Positions 1 to 10,984 of a stretch of 64,000 bases of DNA are shown one piece after another. The stretch is from Ryuthela nishihirai. Taxonomy: Eukaryota; Arthropoda; Arachnida; Araneae; Heptathelidae. Numbering within the stretch: the first letter of the stretch is position 1; the number at the start of each line of letters is the position of its first letter. The translations under genes were made by a program, and so were the position numbers. Location: assembly GCA_038380435.1 (NCBI GenBank), contig JAWZYU010000058.1:620001-684000 (forward strand), written 5' to 3'. The notes beneath the pieces are model-generated. The model was given only the letters and a program-made list of their open reading frames with translations, did not search any database and was not told the DNA's origin.

Positions 1-66
1 TGCCATTCAGAGGTTAATAAAAAACAACTGGTAGACACACAGTATTCTAATATATACATAGTACAT

Positions 67-249
67 GGCCGAGTGGTTAGCGCACTTGGCTACTGATCTA
101 AGGGACCTGGGTTCGAGTCCCGGGTAAAGCATGGCTGTTTGCGTCGTTTTTCTGCTGAGGTCCTGCCGTCCTCTCAGACCTTCTACTATGGCATATAAAC
201 TGACAGGCTCCTGTCAGACCTTTGTGGCAAGCAGCTGCTTGAGGGGGTA
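67..249 (+). repeat. tRNA-derived SINE, family A (near full length)
   Basis: The head resembles a tRNA gene: an A-box-like CCGAGTGGTTAGCGC, then a B box in GGGTTCGAGTCCCGGG. A body of about 120 bp follows and ends in the family signature AAGCAGCTGCTTGAGGGG. I call this family A. The same unit recurs, in both orientations and at various truncations, near 1.0, 1.3, 9.7, 16.5 and 19.3 kb, in the mirror positions of the right arm, and at 57.2 kb. The head lacks a proper acceptor stem, so it is not a working tRNA gene. Bases 1-20 are the tail of a family B SINE cut by the window edge. Confidence 0.85.
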
Positions 250-994
250 TTTTGTGTTGCATTAGATTTTTTTATAAACCTTTAGAATGATTTTGTAAAT
301 AAAACTGTAATTTTCATTAGGTAATTGTTATAAACTGAAAGCCCACTCTCACTACAAGTATTCAGCAATATAAATTAATATCTGATTAATTAAATTTTAA
401 TGTTTTCATACTATTTTTGAATTTAAGCTTTAATGACATTATCTGCTATTTCATGGACATAAAAACAACATGAAAATATTTTTTTTCCATAGAAGAACCA
501 AAAATAAAGGGTTTTAAATTTAGAAGAAATTAATTAAATTAGAAAGAAAAATAACTGGTTTTGGGTTCAACAATATCTTTTGCATATTGGATTTCAATCT
601 GACTAAGCCATTAATAGTAACATCCATTATCTGATCTACATAAAATAATAAATAATCATCCTTTTATTGACATTTTCAATTTCAAAAATTGTGATCGACA
701 TGATATACTCTAAAGACTGATAAAACCTGTTCCTATGGATACATAGTTACTCTACCTAGATATATGAAATATATATATTATGAATAAGAATACAAGTACA
801 AATTTTGCAGTTCAAACAAGTGCTGATAGCATAATTATGTCTAAACTACTTTTCCCTTCAACGTATAAAACTTATTAGCTCAAAAACAAAAAAGATTGCC
901 AAGAGAATTGTTTGTGCAAAGAATATCAAGCATGGACTCGACAATTTTTGTGGGCAACGACAAATATCTGGTTTGCCCCTTAAAAATAAAACAG
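250..994. other. AT-rich stretch, no gene seen
   Basis: I see no coding potential. About 555-675 is related to 43731-43870 beyond the right arm (same strand), so this part belongs to an older dispersed repeat. Confidence 0.5.
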
Positions 995-1140
995 TACCCC
1001 CTCAAGCAACTGCTTGCCACAGAGGTCTGACAGGAGCCTGTCAGTTTACATGCCATAGTAGAAGGTCTGAGCAGATGGCAGGACCTCAGCAGAAAAACAA
1101 CATGCACATCCATGCCTTACCCGGGGCTCGAACCCAGTTT
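995..1140 (-). repeat. Family A SINE, 5'-truncated
   Basis: It reads on the minus strand from the B-box region (GGGTTCGAGCCCCGGG) to the CTTGAGGGGGTA tail. The A-box half of the tRNA-like head is missing. Confidence 0.85.
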
Positions 1141-1284
1141 ATGAAATGAAAAATGCTAGCATTCAGTAATTAACCTGATCATCAACACATTTATAGCAAT
1201 TTGCAAAACTATTAAATATGAGTAGTTAAAATATCAAATAATTCATGCTCTCAACTTCAAAACTAGGCCAAACAAATTGTATCG

Positions 1285-1447
1285 TGTTTGTGATCAAAGG
1301 AACATGGGTTGAAGTCCCAGGTAAGGCATGGATGCTTCTATTGCGTCTTTCTGCTGAGATCACACCTTCCTCTCAAATCTCTAAGGCATATTACACTGGC
1401 AGGCTCCGGTCAGACCTCTGTGGGAAGCAGTTGTTTGAGGAGGTATT
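1285..1447 (+). repeat. Diverged family A SINE
   Basis: It has the same body as the 67-249 copy but with many substitutions (AAGCAGTTGTTTGAGGAGG tail, a poor B box). It is an older insertion. Bases 1448-1799 after it show nothing recognisable. Confidence 0.75.
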
Positions 1448-1799
1448 TATATTTTATTATAATGAAAAGAACATCAGCCTCACATCTTTAGAAATTTTTA
1501 TACACGATCACTAAGCGCACAATGTTACTGAAAACTATGCTGTAAAAGAAATGATAATTGCCTTTCATGTAAAACATTTGCATCAATAAAGTCGAAAAAA
1601 AATTCAGTTAATTAGTTTTCCAATGATGAAACCACTGTTTCATAAATGAGTAAATGGCACGAGTGGGACACAAGCATATTTGTGGCAAATGAGGGCATTC
1701 AAAAGACCAAGCAATGACAGGTAATCTGCTAACATTAATAAAGTTCAATACATTAGAGCAAAACATATTATTGCAACCAAACCCATTATACACATTAGG

Positions 1800-2139
1800 T
1801 GCTGGGTTATTTCCCCTCACAACAGCATTTTGTCCACACGACTAAAAGCCAGGTCACAATGACTCCTTCCCTAATTAAAATGGATCCATTGGATAGCAGT
1901 TACAAAATATGATAGAAACCAGATATTCAGCATCTGTCATAACATATGTAGGATATGATTCTCCCTCTCACAGAGCCATGACTTAATATCTCATAGAATA
2001 GAGAGCAGCCTTTCCAAGCCAATCAATATCTCCTTCAGAGTGCAGTGAAGATAATCTGAATAGAGGCAGAGTAAATATTCAACCTGGAATTTCAGACTGA
2101 AATTGACATGCTCTTCTAAGCTACCAAATGAGCCAACCC
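1800..2139 (-). repeat. Diverged tRNA-derived SINE, family B
   Basis: On the minus strand it begins with a tRNA-like TTGGCTCATTTGGTAGCAT. It continues through the family B body, including the block that reads GATGGGACGTTAAG in better copies. Compare the full-length copy at 60321-60706. Its mirror is 40521-40860. A (TA)n run beside its head differs by 4 bp between the arms. Confidence 0.75.
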
Positions 2140-2362
2140 ATATATATATTCAGTAAAAATATAAAATAATGCAAAAAAAACTCAACCAGTAAAAACATGT
2201 TTGTTTTTAACCACTGAAAAGGAAGTAAATACCCCTTGTCATCATTTGCAGAACCTTTCATCAGTTGGTGAAAATTGTTTAAATTTTTTTCTCCTTCATT
2301 AACACTTCACCTATTTATTTAACAACTATAATATATGCTTTTTACTCATGGACACAATTTCT

Positions 2363-4633
2363 TTATTTTTCTTTCAGAGCATTTTTTTTATGTATTTGAT
2401 CATTTCTGAAATTTGAGTAATTATTTAACATTACTTTTGATGCCAATAAACATATACTTTCTAAGCACTGTCCTAAAGTTCTACTGCAATCACAATCATC
2501 ACTAAATGGCAAATCTTGTTGAAATAAAAGAATACTTGACAATTTGTGTAGTACGGAAAGTTGTCCATCAGAAGATAGAAATTGTTCATGATGATGTAAA
2601 ATTATCTGCTCCAAAATATACCATACAACAGAAATGACAATAAATACACTTTCTGATGGAATTATTAATTTTCCACGATCTAATTCTTTAATAAGATCAT
2701 GTGGCCCATCTACAGTATCTATTGGCTTGTCTAATTGCAGCCAAAAGGAACATACATCACACTTTTTCAATCTCAGTTCTTTTCTTGCTGCATATCCACC
2801 AATATATGTTATTACAGGAATGATATTTCTGGGCACACAATCATCTACAGAGAAATAATTTTCTAAAATATCTGAATATTGCAAAATATTTATATTAACA
2901 ACTTTCTCCTCTACATGTGGCAGCAAAGATTTCAGAGGGACATTCACATTGTTAGCACTAATTAGAATGTTACTCTTAAAACGAAGTCTACGTTCACTTT
3001 CTAGCAACTGAACATAACTTATATAATAGTTAGCGCCAGACATCTGACGATACAATCCAAAACGACCTTCTAGATCATCATTTTGAAATTTACCTAACAG
3101 AATATAATCTATACGATAATGTTCAAACATATACGGTATTAGTTTAATAAATGCATCAGTAGTAATAATAAGTGACTGAAAAGTTTGGGCTGTAAGAGTT
3201 TCTATTACAGGAAAAGACTGACGCCAGTTTTTTAACCATAAAGAAAAGTCTTGTAAATATTTAATTTGAACACCTGTAGTTTTTCTAATAGGCATTCTGT
3301 CAGCATCATTAATCCTCTCTGCCTCATACACACTTTTACAATTTACTATTTTCCACCATTTTATAAAGATTGTTAAAAATGTGCATGTATCTTCAACACC
3401 AATGAACAAATTTGGATAATCTTTAGCGACACACTTCAAAGCTGCAACATTATTTTCATTAATAAGTTTAATAGCTAAATTAACATTTTGTTTCTGAATG
3501 CTGGATGGATACAATACTTTACTTGAAAGCTGATGACCATATTTTAACACAGAATTTTTTTCTAAATCATACAGCATTTCTAAGTGTTTAAACGTTGCTT
3601 TTAATGTTAATGACATATTGCTAAAACCTGGGAAAGTAAACGTGCATTCTTTCTTTTTATCAATCCAATTGTTTCTCACACATTTTATTTCATGAACTGA
3701 ATCAAAAACTATGAAAAGCAATCTTTTTTCATCAACAGGATGTGTAACATACGGTTGCAGTATTTTATTTGATGATAAAAGTTCAAAAGCTTTTCGATTG
3801 ACAGCATTGTTATCTGAAATTAGGGAGATTACCTTAAATCCAATTTGTTCTATTCCATGCACTACATTCAGAATCATGTCCTTTAAACTCTCTGCAGTCA
3901 ATTTATGTATTGGGGTTATGCATACAACATCTTTGTAAGAAGATAAAATTGATGAAATCATAAAGACCTGAGCAGTTTTTGCCAGGTTTCCAGGGGAAGA
4001 CTCGCTACTCCCATAAATTGAGCCACCTTTAAAGGTTAATCTAGGATCAATATAAATCTCATCTAATAACAGATTAACCAATAATTCATGATCTTTCAGA
4101 TATTTCATCTTTGTTTTTAAGTATTCAATACTCCCAGAAATTGAGGACTTAGACAATGAGTAATTACTGATCATGCGTTGTAAGGTTCTTACATGAGGAA
4201 GAAACAAATAATTACATTTTTGTAGAACAATGTAAGCAGAACTGGAATGTATATATATTGATACAGCCAAAATAAGAGTTTCATTAGAATATTGTCGTCG
4301 ACATTTAGGTAATTTTCTTAATTTTAACTGATCAACAACAAATGATATTTGATCAAGTTCTACATCTGATGATTTCTCTAAGGTTTTAATTACTAAATCT
4401 AAAGCTGACACACTATCAACAGATTTGAAATTTTCCTCTACATAACACATAACCTGTTTAAGGACAAGAATAATTGTTAATTTTGAAGCTTTAGTTGGTA
4501 TTTTGTTTTGGCTTATTTTTATGTTTTCTATAAATACATTGAAATGTAAATCTGCACTAACAACAATGTAATCACAAATTACAGGGTGACAGATATAGTT
4601 CACAATGTTTTTTAAATGATATCCACTTATCAC
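2363..4633 (-). CDS. P-superfamily (THAP9-like) DNA transposase, catalytic part
   Basis: A 756-codon open frame that encodes most of a P-element-type transposase, the enzyme that cuts and pastes P elements in the nucleus. The RNase H-like catalytic triad is visible: Asp191 in LLDEIYID, Asp274 in ISDNNAVNRK and Glu522 in DDLEGRFG. The spacing (83 and 248 residues) fits the family, with the GTP-binding insertion expected between the second Asp and the Glu. Other family signatures are CVRNNW, RQMSGANYY and YIGGYAARKELRLKKCDVC near the end. The first ~20 residues are out of frame with the upstream linker: homology passes from the 4572-4865 frame into this one near 4571. The THAP domain lies upstream in separate frames. 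The mirror copy at 38023-40293 has the identical protein. It looks recently active but is already broken at the N-terminus. Terminal inverted repeats were not located. Confidence 0.9.
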   Translation of the reverse strand: MISGYHLKNIVNYICHPVICDYIVVSADLHFNVFIENIKISQNKIPTKASKLTIILVLKQVMCYVEENFKSVDSVSALDLVIKTLEKSSDVELDQISFVVDQLKLRKLPKCRRQYSNETLILAVSIYIHSSSAYIVLQKCNYLFLPHVRTLQRMISNYSLSKSSISGSIEYLKTKMKYLKDHELLVNLLLDEIYIDPRLTFKGGSIYGSSESSPGNLAKTAQVFMISSILSSYKDVVCITPIHKLTAESLKDMILNVVHGIEQIGFKVISLISDNNAVNRKAFELLSSNKILQPYVTHPVDEKRLLFIVFDSVHEIKCVRNNWIDKKKECTFTFPGFSNMSLTLKATFKHLEMLYDLEKNSVLKYGHQLSSKVLYPSSIQKQNVNLAIKLINENNVAALKCVAKDYPNLFIGVEDTCTFLTIFIKWWKIVNCKSVYEAERINDADRMPIRKTTGVQIKYLQDFSLWLKNWRQSFPVIETLTAQTFQSLIITTDAFIKLIPYMFEHYRIDYILLGKFQNDDLEGRFGLYRQMSGANYYISYVQLLESERRLRFKSNILISANNVNVPLKSLLPHVEEKVVNINILQYSDILENYFSVDDCVPRNIIPVITYIGGYAARKELRLKKCDVCSFWLQLDKPIDTVDGPHDLIKELDRGKLIIPSESVFIVISVVWYILEQIILHHHEQFLSSDGQLSVLHKLSSILLFQQDLPFSDDCDCSRTLGQCLESICLLASKVMLNNYSNFRNDQIHKKNALKEK

Positions 4634-5101
4634 TTTTAATTGAATTCTGGTGGGTTACTATATCCTGAAGATTCTGAATAGAATTTTCCTCAATGTGTTT
4701 ACGAAAATCCTTAAGGCTGTTTCTGACAGCCTGGTTCATATTCTCTTCTTCAACATTAATTAACCTACGACTAGTTCCAGCATCTGAACTTAAATAGACT
4801 GGTAAATTGCGAAAGATAGTTGGAACAGCTCCATCAACTAACTTTGGAATTTTTCTTTCATACACTTTCGCTTCATTATTTATATTACAGTGTCTGTTCG
4901 AATAATGAACGACTCATGAAAATGTTTTACACAAACAACAGGATTTTTTACTTTTGAAAAATCGGTGGGAATCTTCCTCAACCATTCACTGCGCTGGGGC
5001 TCTTGTTTAGGAATAGTAAAAGTTGAGGTATGTTGTTCTCCATCATAGTTGGACCGGCATCCAGCAACACTACAGCGTCTAGGCATGATTAATTTCCTCA
5101 C
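4572..5101 (-). pseudogene. THAP DNA-binding domain and linker of the P-type transposase, frameshifted
   Basis: The N-terminal part of the transposase. Translation probably starts at the ATG complementary to 5084-5086 (MPRRCSVAGC). The C2CH zinc-binding set is present: Cys5, Cys10, then the Cys and His of VCVKHF. The conserved Trp of EWLRK is also there. THAP domains bind the transposon ends. The frame stops after about 73 codons. It resumes in another frame as a 97-codon stretch with the typical post-THAP motif VDGAVPTIF, and shifts again near 4571 into the catalytic frame. The first break sits in an ATAT run and may be a 2 bp slip. Both breaks are shared by the right arm, so they predate the duplication. 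Residue differences between arms here: Pro (left) versus Leu (right) in KQE-P/L-QRS. A plausible 3' splice site (CATAG) ends just before 5101. Confidence 0.88.
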
Positions 5102-6873
5102 CTATGAATTGCAAGGGACCACTAAATTATTCTATTCACATTCCTCTTTATGTCAAAAAAGTAAAAGTAATGAGCAACTTATAACATTAAATGTGGTTTT
5201 CATTCTTTGATGAATAAAATGTGAATATTACTACAAATCATTCACTAATTATCTTAATAGTCATGGTATGTAATAGAATTAAAAGTCTGTAGCTCTATAT
5301 AATGATTGAAATTCTTGTTAATGATAAAAATTTGGGAACTAATGTGATACATAATCTTAATATTTAATAGTTATTGTTTGCAAGAGAATGGAAAGTGTGC
5401 AGCTCTATATAAAAAGTGAAATTTTTTTAGTGATAAAAATTTGTGAATTAATGTAATACATTGTACATTTTGCAGGTCTCATATGGTGTTATTCATAGAA
5501 ACAAAAAACATAGTTATCAAACAAATAAAAACAACACAAACATCATTCGGATACTTTTTTGAGCGACTGTACCAGGCAGGAAATTTACTAAGTCTTAACA
5601 TTTAAAAAAAAAGCTTGTCAGCAGGAATTAAAAATCATGATTGACCATTTGTTTATTAAACAGAACATTCTATCACTCTATAGCAAAGCTTTGTTTATAT
5701 GATTCAAAAAACAGGATATATTAATTGGCTATTCCCCTAATAATCTAATGAAGGCCACAGAAAAATTCAATATTGATTTCTCAGACAATAATTAGTATGG
5801 TGACTATAAAATACCTCTAAGGTGATACAGAAAGGTAGGTAAATATAGGGCCATATCATGGCTGTATCAGAAAACTCTGCAAAAGAGAAATGATTTACTC
5901 AAGAGATCTGGTAGCTACTCTCAAAGCAAAATCACGTAACAAAATGTTACTTAAGTTTTAAAAAGCAATTGCTCATTTTTCAACTCACATAATAATTGTA
6001 TAACACATTAGTAATATTTATGTATAATTGCACTGCCACTTTAAAATGTGACTCTTACCAGAGCATTAAAAAAACTGTAATTTGATAAACCAGTGATAAG
6101 AGGCATGAGTTTAATAGCAAAATATCAATGATAAATTAAAATATGCTGTTATTAGCAATGAAAGAATTAGTTTTTGCAATTTCTGCATTTAAAATATTGT
6201 CAATTAGTACCAGAGGTCCCCATGCTCAGATCAGATTTTATGATCATATCTATGCAAGTAACATATATAAAAGTTACTGAACAGTTGTGTTTAGTATTCA
6301 CAAATATTACATTTGATTATTGATAGCATTTCATATCACAACTGTGCTATTTCGATGGCACTATTCAAATATAAAAATTTAAAGGACATTTAAGTTCTGC
6401 TCTGAAATAATTCTAAAAGTTAATTTTAGCAAAGGAATCTACGACGTTACCTGTTAATTTAAAGCATATATTAGAAAAAATAGTTTTTACTATACAAAAC
6501 ATTGGAAAATTTATTTGCAGTTTAATACTTAAAAAAATAAATCAGGGGATTCAAAAATAACTATTGTAGCGGTTCATATTTCGATACGGACAATTTCAAT
6601 TTTTCACTCTATAAAAAAATTACGTATATTACTAAGTTTAATTCCTTCAATTTTTTCAATCAAAACAGCGATAAGTTATATAAGGGCAGCCAAAAAAGTT
6701 TCTAACTTAATGAAAGACCATCTCATTCAACACGTTGAAACTAGGCCTAAGAGAGCAATGCACTCAAAACACTTTTCAAGCACTAAATAATTACTTTTAT
6801 TACTTTTATCAAACCACTAAATGCAGCAAATATTTCATGCTACAAATAATAATAATAAGGAGAAATGCTTACC
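5102..6873 (-). other. Possible intron/5' leader of the P-type transposase
   Basis: AT-rich DNA with no coding potential. It is bounded on the minus strand by a donor-like AG|GTAAGC at 6873 and an acceptor-like TTCATAG|GT at 5102. This is consistent with one ~1.8 kb intron between a noncoding first exon and the THAP exon. It is inferred from splice-site sequence only. A 15 bp insertion in the right arm relative to this arm lies at about 6.74 kb. Confidence 0.35.
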
Positions 6874-6965
6874 TCTTTGGGGGTAATCCAAATGTAGTTT
6901 GAAAACAAAAACAATTGCAGTCCCGTTTTCAGCGACTGTAGACCAAGCACTCGGACCAAGCACCT

Positions 6966-7044
6966 CGGACTAAGTTGATCACGTGATATTCCAGTGTCGT
7001 GGCCTGTCTTTCTAGTTGGCCTTGCGTCAGAACGTGTGACGTCA
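6966..7044 (-). promoter_or_regulatory. Conserved CRE/E-box block upstream of the P-type transposase
   Basis: This ~79 bp block holds TCACGTGA (E-box core CACGTG) and TGACGTCA (a perfect CRE/ATF palindrome), within a more GC-rich stretch (6.9-7.35 kb) than its surroundings. Two segments of 21 and 24 bp recur exactly at 45733-45813, upstream of the second P-type THAP locus, but there in the opposite orientation relative to the gene. Promoter function is inferred. Confidence 0.5.
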
Positions 7045-8025
7045 CCAGTGAAAAGACCTTGATTCTCGATGGTTACGCCCCCATAGAATACGGATTCCAA
7101 TACCCAATCCTAATTTTCGTCGTTTTTCACATTTATTTCGACCCAGAAATCTCTCTTGAACCCCTTTCAAGATTTCCAATATGTAAGTAAATAAACGGAA
7201 ATAACTTTACTTGTAAAAATTTACCTAAACTTTCTACAGGTAGCGTTACTTACATATGAGAAAAAAAAGAATTGGGCAGAATTTGGTAGATCGTTTGTGA
7301 CGTCAGCGCGCGTTCCCATAAACAAGTGGCTTCGTCGAAAATAATCAAGATTTTATTTCGACAGATTTTGATGTTCTGTGGTTCATGATGTACTTTATCG
7401 AACTGTCCCAAATTTTTTAGCAGAGTTTCCCTTACTTGACCACGTAATGAGTTAAAATATCAGACCTTTAGTTGCATGGGAAGCCTTAAAAATTATTATT
7501 TAAAAATGGAGGTAATCTGGCAACGAAGCAGATTTAAATGTTATTATGACTTTTACGTTCAGATTTAGGTAGCAGTAAATGGCAACAATAATTTTACAGC
7601 GATTACAGTTCCACATAGGAATAGCATGGTAAATAGGTTTAGTTCTAGCAAGGCTCCCTTTCGCAATTTCGACTTGAAATTTCGCACTGCTACATAGAAT
7701 ACAACCAGAAACATTCTCTGAAAATTTTAAAACATCTACTATGATTACAGGACGAGTATGACTGCCGCAGACAAACAAGCACACAGCCAGACAGCTTCTA
7801 TTATTATTATACTCTAGATACCAGCAGATTTACCCGGCATTTCTCACGTCTGAAACTCTTTCAAATATATAGTGTATGACATCCTCGTGTCACATGCTAT
7901 CATTTGCATTTAAAACTCATTACGGTCAAGATGCTCCCCATCGTTTTCCCCCTAGGGAAAAATTTTCTCCCCCACATTTGGAAGAGACCTAAAACCCACA
8001 TAGTCGATGGCACTCCTCACGCCGG
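7045..8025. other. Intergenic, no gene seen
   Basis: It includes another CRE-like TGACGTCA near 7298 and a GC-richer first 300 bp that may belong to the same promoter region. The rest shows no convincing gene or repeat. Confidence 0.4.
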
Positions 8026-8370
8026 AGGGCGGGGGTGGCTCAGTCGGTAGCACGCCAGGCAGATTTATCTCCGTAAAACTCCCGCCCTGCTTACAGTCAG
8101 TAGGAGACACCGATGGGCTTGGAAATGCCGCCATCCGTTTGATGGGACGTTAAGTCGCCGTTTGTGTGTGAGAGAGCCAAGTCTTTAACACTGTGAACGT
8201 TAAAGAACACGGTGGATGGCCTTGACGGGAGGCTACCATCTGTCTCCTAACAGCTGTCCAATGGGATCCCTTCCCCCAACCTTCTCTGAGCCTTCGAGGT
8301 CATTGTGACTTGGCCATTTATCCCATTGTGTGCAAAAATGTGACCCTCAGTGGTAAAACAACCCAACCCA
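8026..8370 (+). repeat. Family B SINE (nearly complete)
   Basis: It has a tRNA-like head (GGTGGCTCAGTCGGTAGCACG, B box deleted) and a body with GATGGGACGTTAAG and AACGTTAAAGAACACGGTGG. It ends in the tail GTGGTAAAACAACCCAACCC. Its mirror is 34271-34615. Confidence 0.85.
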
Positions 8371-8439
8371 ACACCGTGCTTGAAGCTTACATTTGGAATA
8401 CAATTTATTAAAAATCGATTCGTTTCCCCTCCCCTACCA

Positions 8440-8745
8440 CCACCTCGGTATAATATTTCCCCTCTCTATCATTTTAGGGGTGGCCTGGTTACTAAAAATT
8501 CCATAGGTAGTTATCTACTTTTAAAACTATAGTACATAACCTTAAAATATTCTTATCTACCCTAATAAATACTAATCAATAAATTATTTTTTTCAACCAG
8601 TTTTAAAACAAATAAATTTAACTAAAATTTTAAACAAATTAAATCGTTTGAATTTTTATGCATATTTAATTACTCTTTTATCTGCCCTCGTCTTGCTCAA
8701 GGCTGTCCAGGCCTGGTGTATCAAAGTGACCTTGGCTCAGTGATC
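8440..8745 (-). repeat. Unclassified interspersed repeat, family R
   Basis: An AT-rich ~300 bp element whose minus-strand start reads GCCAAGGTCACTTTGATAC followed by AGGCCTGGACAG. Relatives lie at 15722-16042 and 58115-58360, and perhaps as a fragment near 61.5 kb. The 15722 copy carries a related GCCAAGGACACCTCGATAC at its opposite end, so the family may have terminal inverted repeats (MITE-like). Bases 8746-9156 show nothing recognisable. Confidence 0.5.
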
Positions 8746-9156
8746 CTCGCCTGTCTGCCCCTGCGTTTAAATCTTCTGGGGGCCGAATGCATAAGCGAAC
8801 ACATAAACAAACAAAACAAAAGTTCTAGCCCTGTCGCAGTAAGAGATTGGGGTCATAGCTGTCATTGGGTAGGGAGTAATCCTTTGGAAAATGTCGAAAT
8901 TTCTGGTGGCACTGCAGTATCTGAATAGAATCTAACGTTCTGGGTACTAAGTGTTGAAAGCTGTGAATGGACTAAGAGTTAGCAATGGACATGTGTTTCG
9001 CGCCAAATGATTGGTGCGAAAATATATTCCATTCTGCTGAACAAAATTTTCCCTCTATACTCAAAATACTCATTGCCCAATTAGATGGGTTCATTAAATA
9101 TATCGATATTAAACAGGTTGTAATAAGTTTTTTCTCCGTTTTAGCAGGCTAATATA

Positions 9157-9475
9157 CACTGAAGTGCCATTGAATTAAGAATAGCAACCTAGTTACGTTT
9201 TGGACCCACTCTGGCCCTGATAATGGCTGTCACACGACGAGGTAAGGACTCCACAAGCTTGCGCAAATGTTCCACAGGTATGGCGACCCATGTTCCTCCA
9301 GAGCTCTCCACGATTCTCTGAAGGTCGTCGCTGATGTGACACGGGCCCAAACACTCTGCTCGACGGTATCCCAAAGATTTTCGATAGGATTTAAATCTGG
9401 GCTTCTAGGTGGCCAATTCATTATTTCAAAGTCAGCAGAATGCTCCTGCAACCAAGCAGTAGCCATCTACTGACA
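9157..9475 (-). pseudogene. Tc1/mariner transposase C-terminal fragment with one terminal repeat
   Basis: On the minus strand the translation shows the Tc1 signature WPPRSPDLNPIENLWD, which is the end of the DDE domain. After one frameshift it continues with the Tc1 ending (EHLRKLVESLPRRV, then Ala-Ile-Ile). The 3' terminal repeat end CACTGAAGTGCC is followed by a TA at 9155-9156, as expected for Tc1/mariner. The element is 5'-truncated near 9475 and lacks most of the transposase. Dead fragment. Bases 9476-9709 show nothing. Confidence 0.85.
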
Positions 9476-9709
9476 TGAGTTATACGTACTGCGTGCATAC
9501 TGAGTGAAATTTGTAAAAAGAAAAATGAAAAAAATTAAAACTATTTGTAAACATATTGTAAGAGCTGCACCATTTCTGCATTATAGTTAAAATTGTGTTG
9601 GAATTTTACTCTTTTTATATCATTGATATAATCACTATTCTCAATTCTGTGATGTTTCAAAAATTTTTAAAGATATAGGACTATGAACAAAATAAACAAT
9701 TTAATTGTG

Positions 9710-9890
9710 TTTGATTAGCGCGCTTGGCTACTGATCTAAGGGAACCTGGGTTCGAGACCCGGGTAAGACATGGATATATGTGTCGTTTTTCTGCTGAGGT
9801 TTTGCCATATTCTCAGATCTTCTACTTTGGCATATAAACTGACAGGCTCCTGTCAGAACTCTGTGGCAAGCAGCTGCTTGAGGGGATATT
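9710..9890 (+). repeat. Family A SINE, nearly full length
   Basis: It has the tRNA-like head (TTAGCGCGCTTGGCTACTG, B box GGGTTCGAGACCCGGG), the body, and an AAGCAGCTGCTTGAGGGG tail ending in T-rich DNA. Bases 9891-10198 after it are AT-rich and featureless. Confidence 0.85.
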
Positions 9891-10198
9891 TTTTTTTGGT
9901 TTAATACAGCAGAAAAAATCACTTCCCCAACCAGTTTGCCATATTTGTTGACCTATTCAAAGCATCATTTTAAAGTGACCTTGTTTAAAAAACTTAAAAG
10001 GTATTACTTGTAAATATTAATTTTAATGAATCTTTAGGAAATATTTTGCAAATTACATAAAAATTAAATTAAACATTTATGTAAAAACAAAACCTGTAAC
10101 AATCAAGAATTTTAATTCCATCTAATTCTTTGACTGAGCCAGTGTACTGCAAAAATTCTAAAACAATTTTTTTTCCAATTGGGAAGAAAGGAACATTA

Positions 10199-10722
10199 GC
10201 CATAGTAAGTTACTGAGGGGGCCACCCAATTTTAACAGAACAAAGTAATATGAAAGAGATGTAAAAATCATTTATTATATTCAAGACAAATTTATTTTAT
10301 ATAACTTTTAACAAGCTTTCCTGGAACACTGCATTCATTTTTTTTTTCAGTTTTTAGTACGCTTAACAATAAATAATGAAAAACTTTCAAGCTTGCATTA
10401 GTCGCAAGGGTTATACCGAATAAAGTGATAAATATCAGAACACTTTTTTAATACCATAGTAAGTTACTGAGCCATAGTAAGTTACTGAGGGGGCCACCCA
10501 ATTTTAACAGAACAAAGTAATATGAAAGAGATGTAAAAATCATTTATTATATTCAAGACAAATTTATTTTATATAACTTTTAACAAGCTTTCCTGGAACA
10601 CTGCATTCATTTTTTTTTTTCAGTTTTTAGTACGCTTAACAATAAATAATGAAAAACTTTCAAGCTTGCATTAGTCGCAAGGGTTATACCAAATAAAGTG
10701 ATAAATATCAGAACACTTTTTT
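10199..10722 (+). repeat. 272 bp direct tandem duplication, left arm only
   Basis: The segment starting CATAGTAAGTTACTGAGG at 10201 is repeated from 10473, almost identical in sequence. An extra 18 bp stub of the unit start sits at the join (10454-10471). The right arm holds one copy only (about 32192-32441), so the duplication followed the split of the arms or was lost on the right. Confidence 0.9.
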
Positions 10723-10930
10723 GGGCACAGATGGTCAGTCAGTAGCGCGCCAGCCTCGTAATCTGCAGTTCCTGGGTTCGAGTCCCAGCTAGACCAGCGT
10801 TGAGATTTATCTCTGCAATATTTCCCTCCATGTCCTCAGTCACTAGTGGATACCGATGGGCTTGAAAAGGCCGCAGTCTATCGGATGGGACGTTAAGTCG
10901 TGTCTCCTTGTGCGGGACACGGCTTAACTA
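10723..10930 (+). repeat. Family B SINE, 3'-truncated
   Basis: It has an unusually good tRNA-like head (GCGCGCCAGCCTCGTAATC, then the B box GGGTTCGAGTCCCAGC) followed by the first half of the family B body, ending in GTGCGGGACACGGCTTAAC. The rest is missing. Confidence 0.8.
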
Positions 10931-10984
10931 TTGTTAATAATAATGAACCTATTATTATAGCAGATTTAACAGAGCTGAGTTAAA

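Noticed and set aside
67..135. Possible tRNA gene (leucine/serine-like head)
   Set aside because: A and B boxes are present, but there is no pairing acceptor stem, and the sequence runs into a repeated SINE body found at many places.
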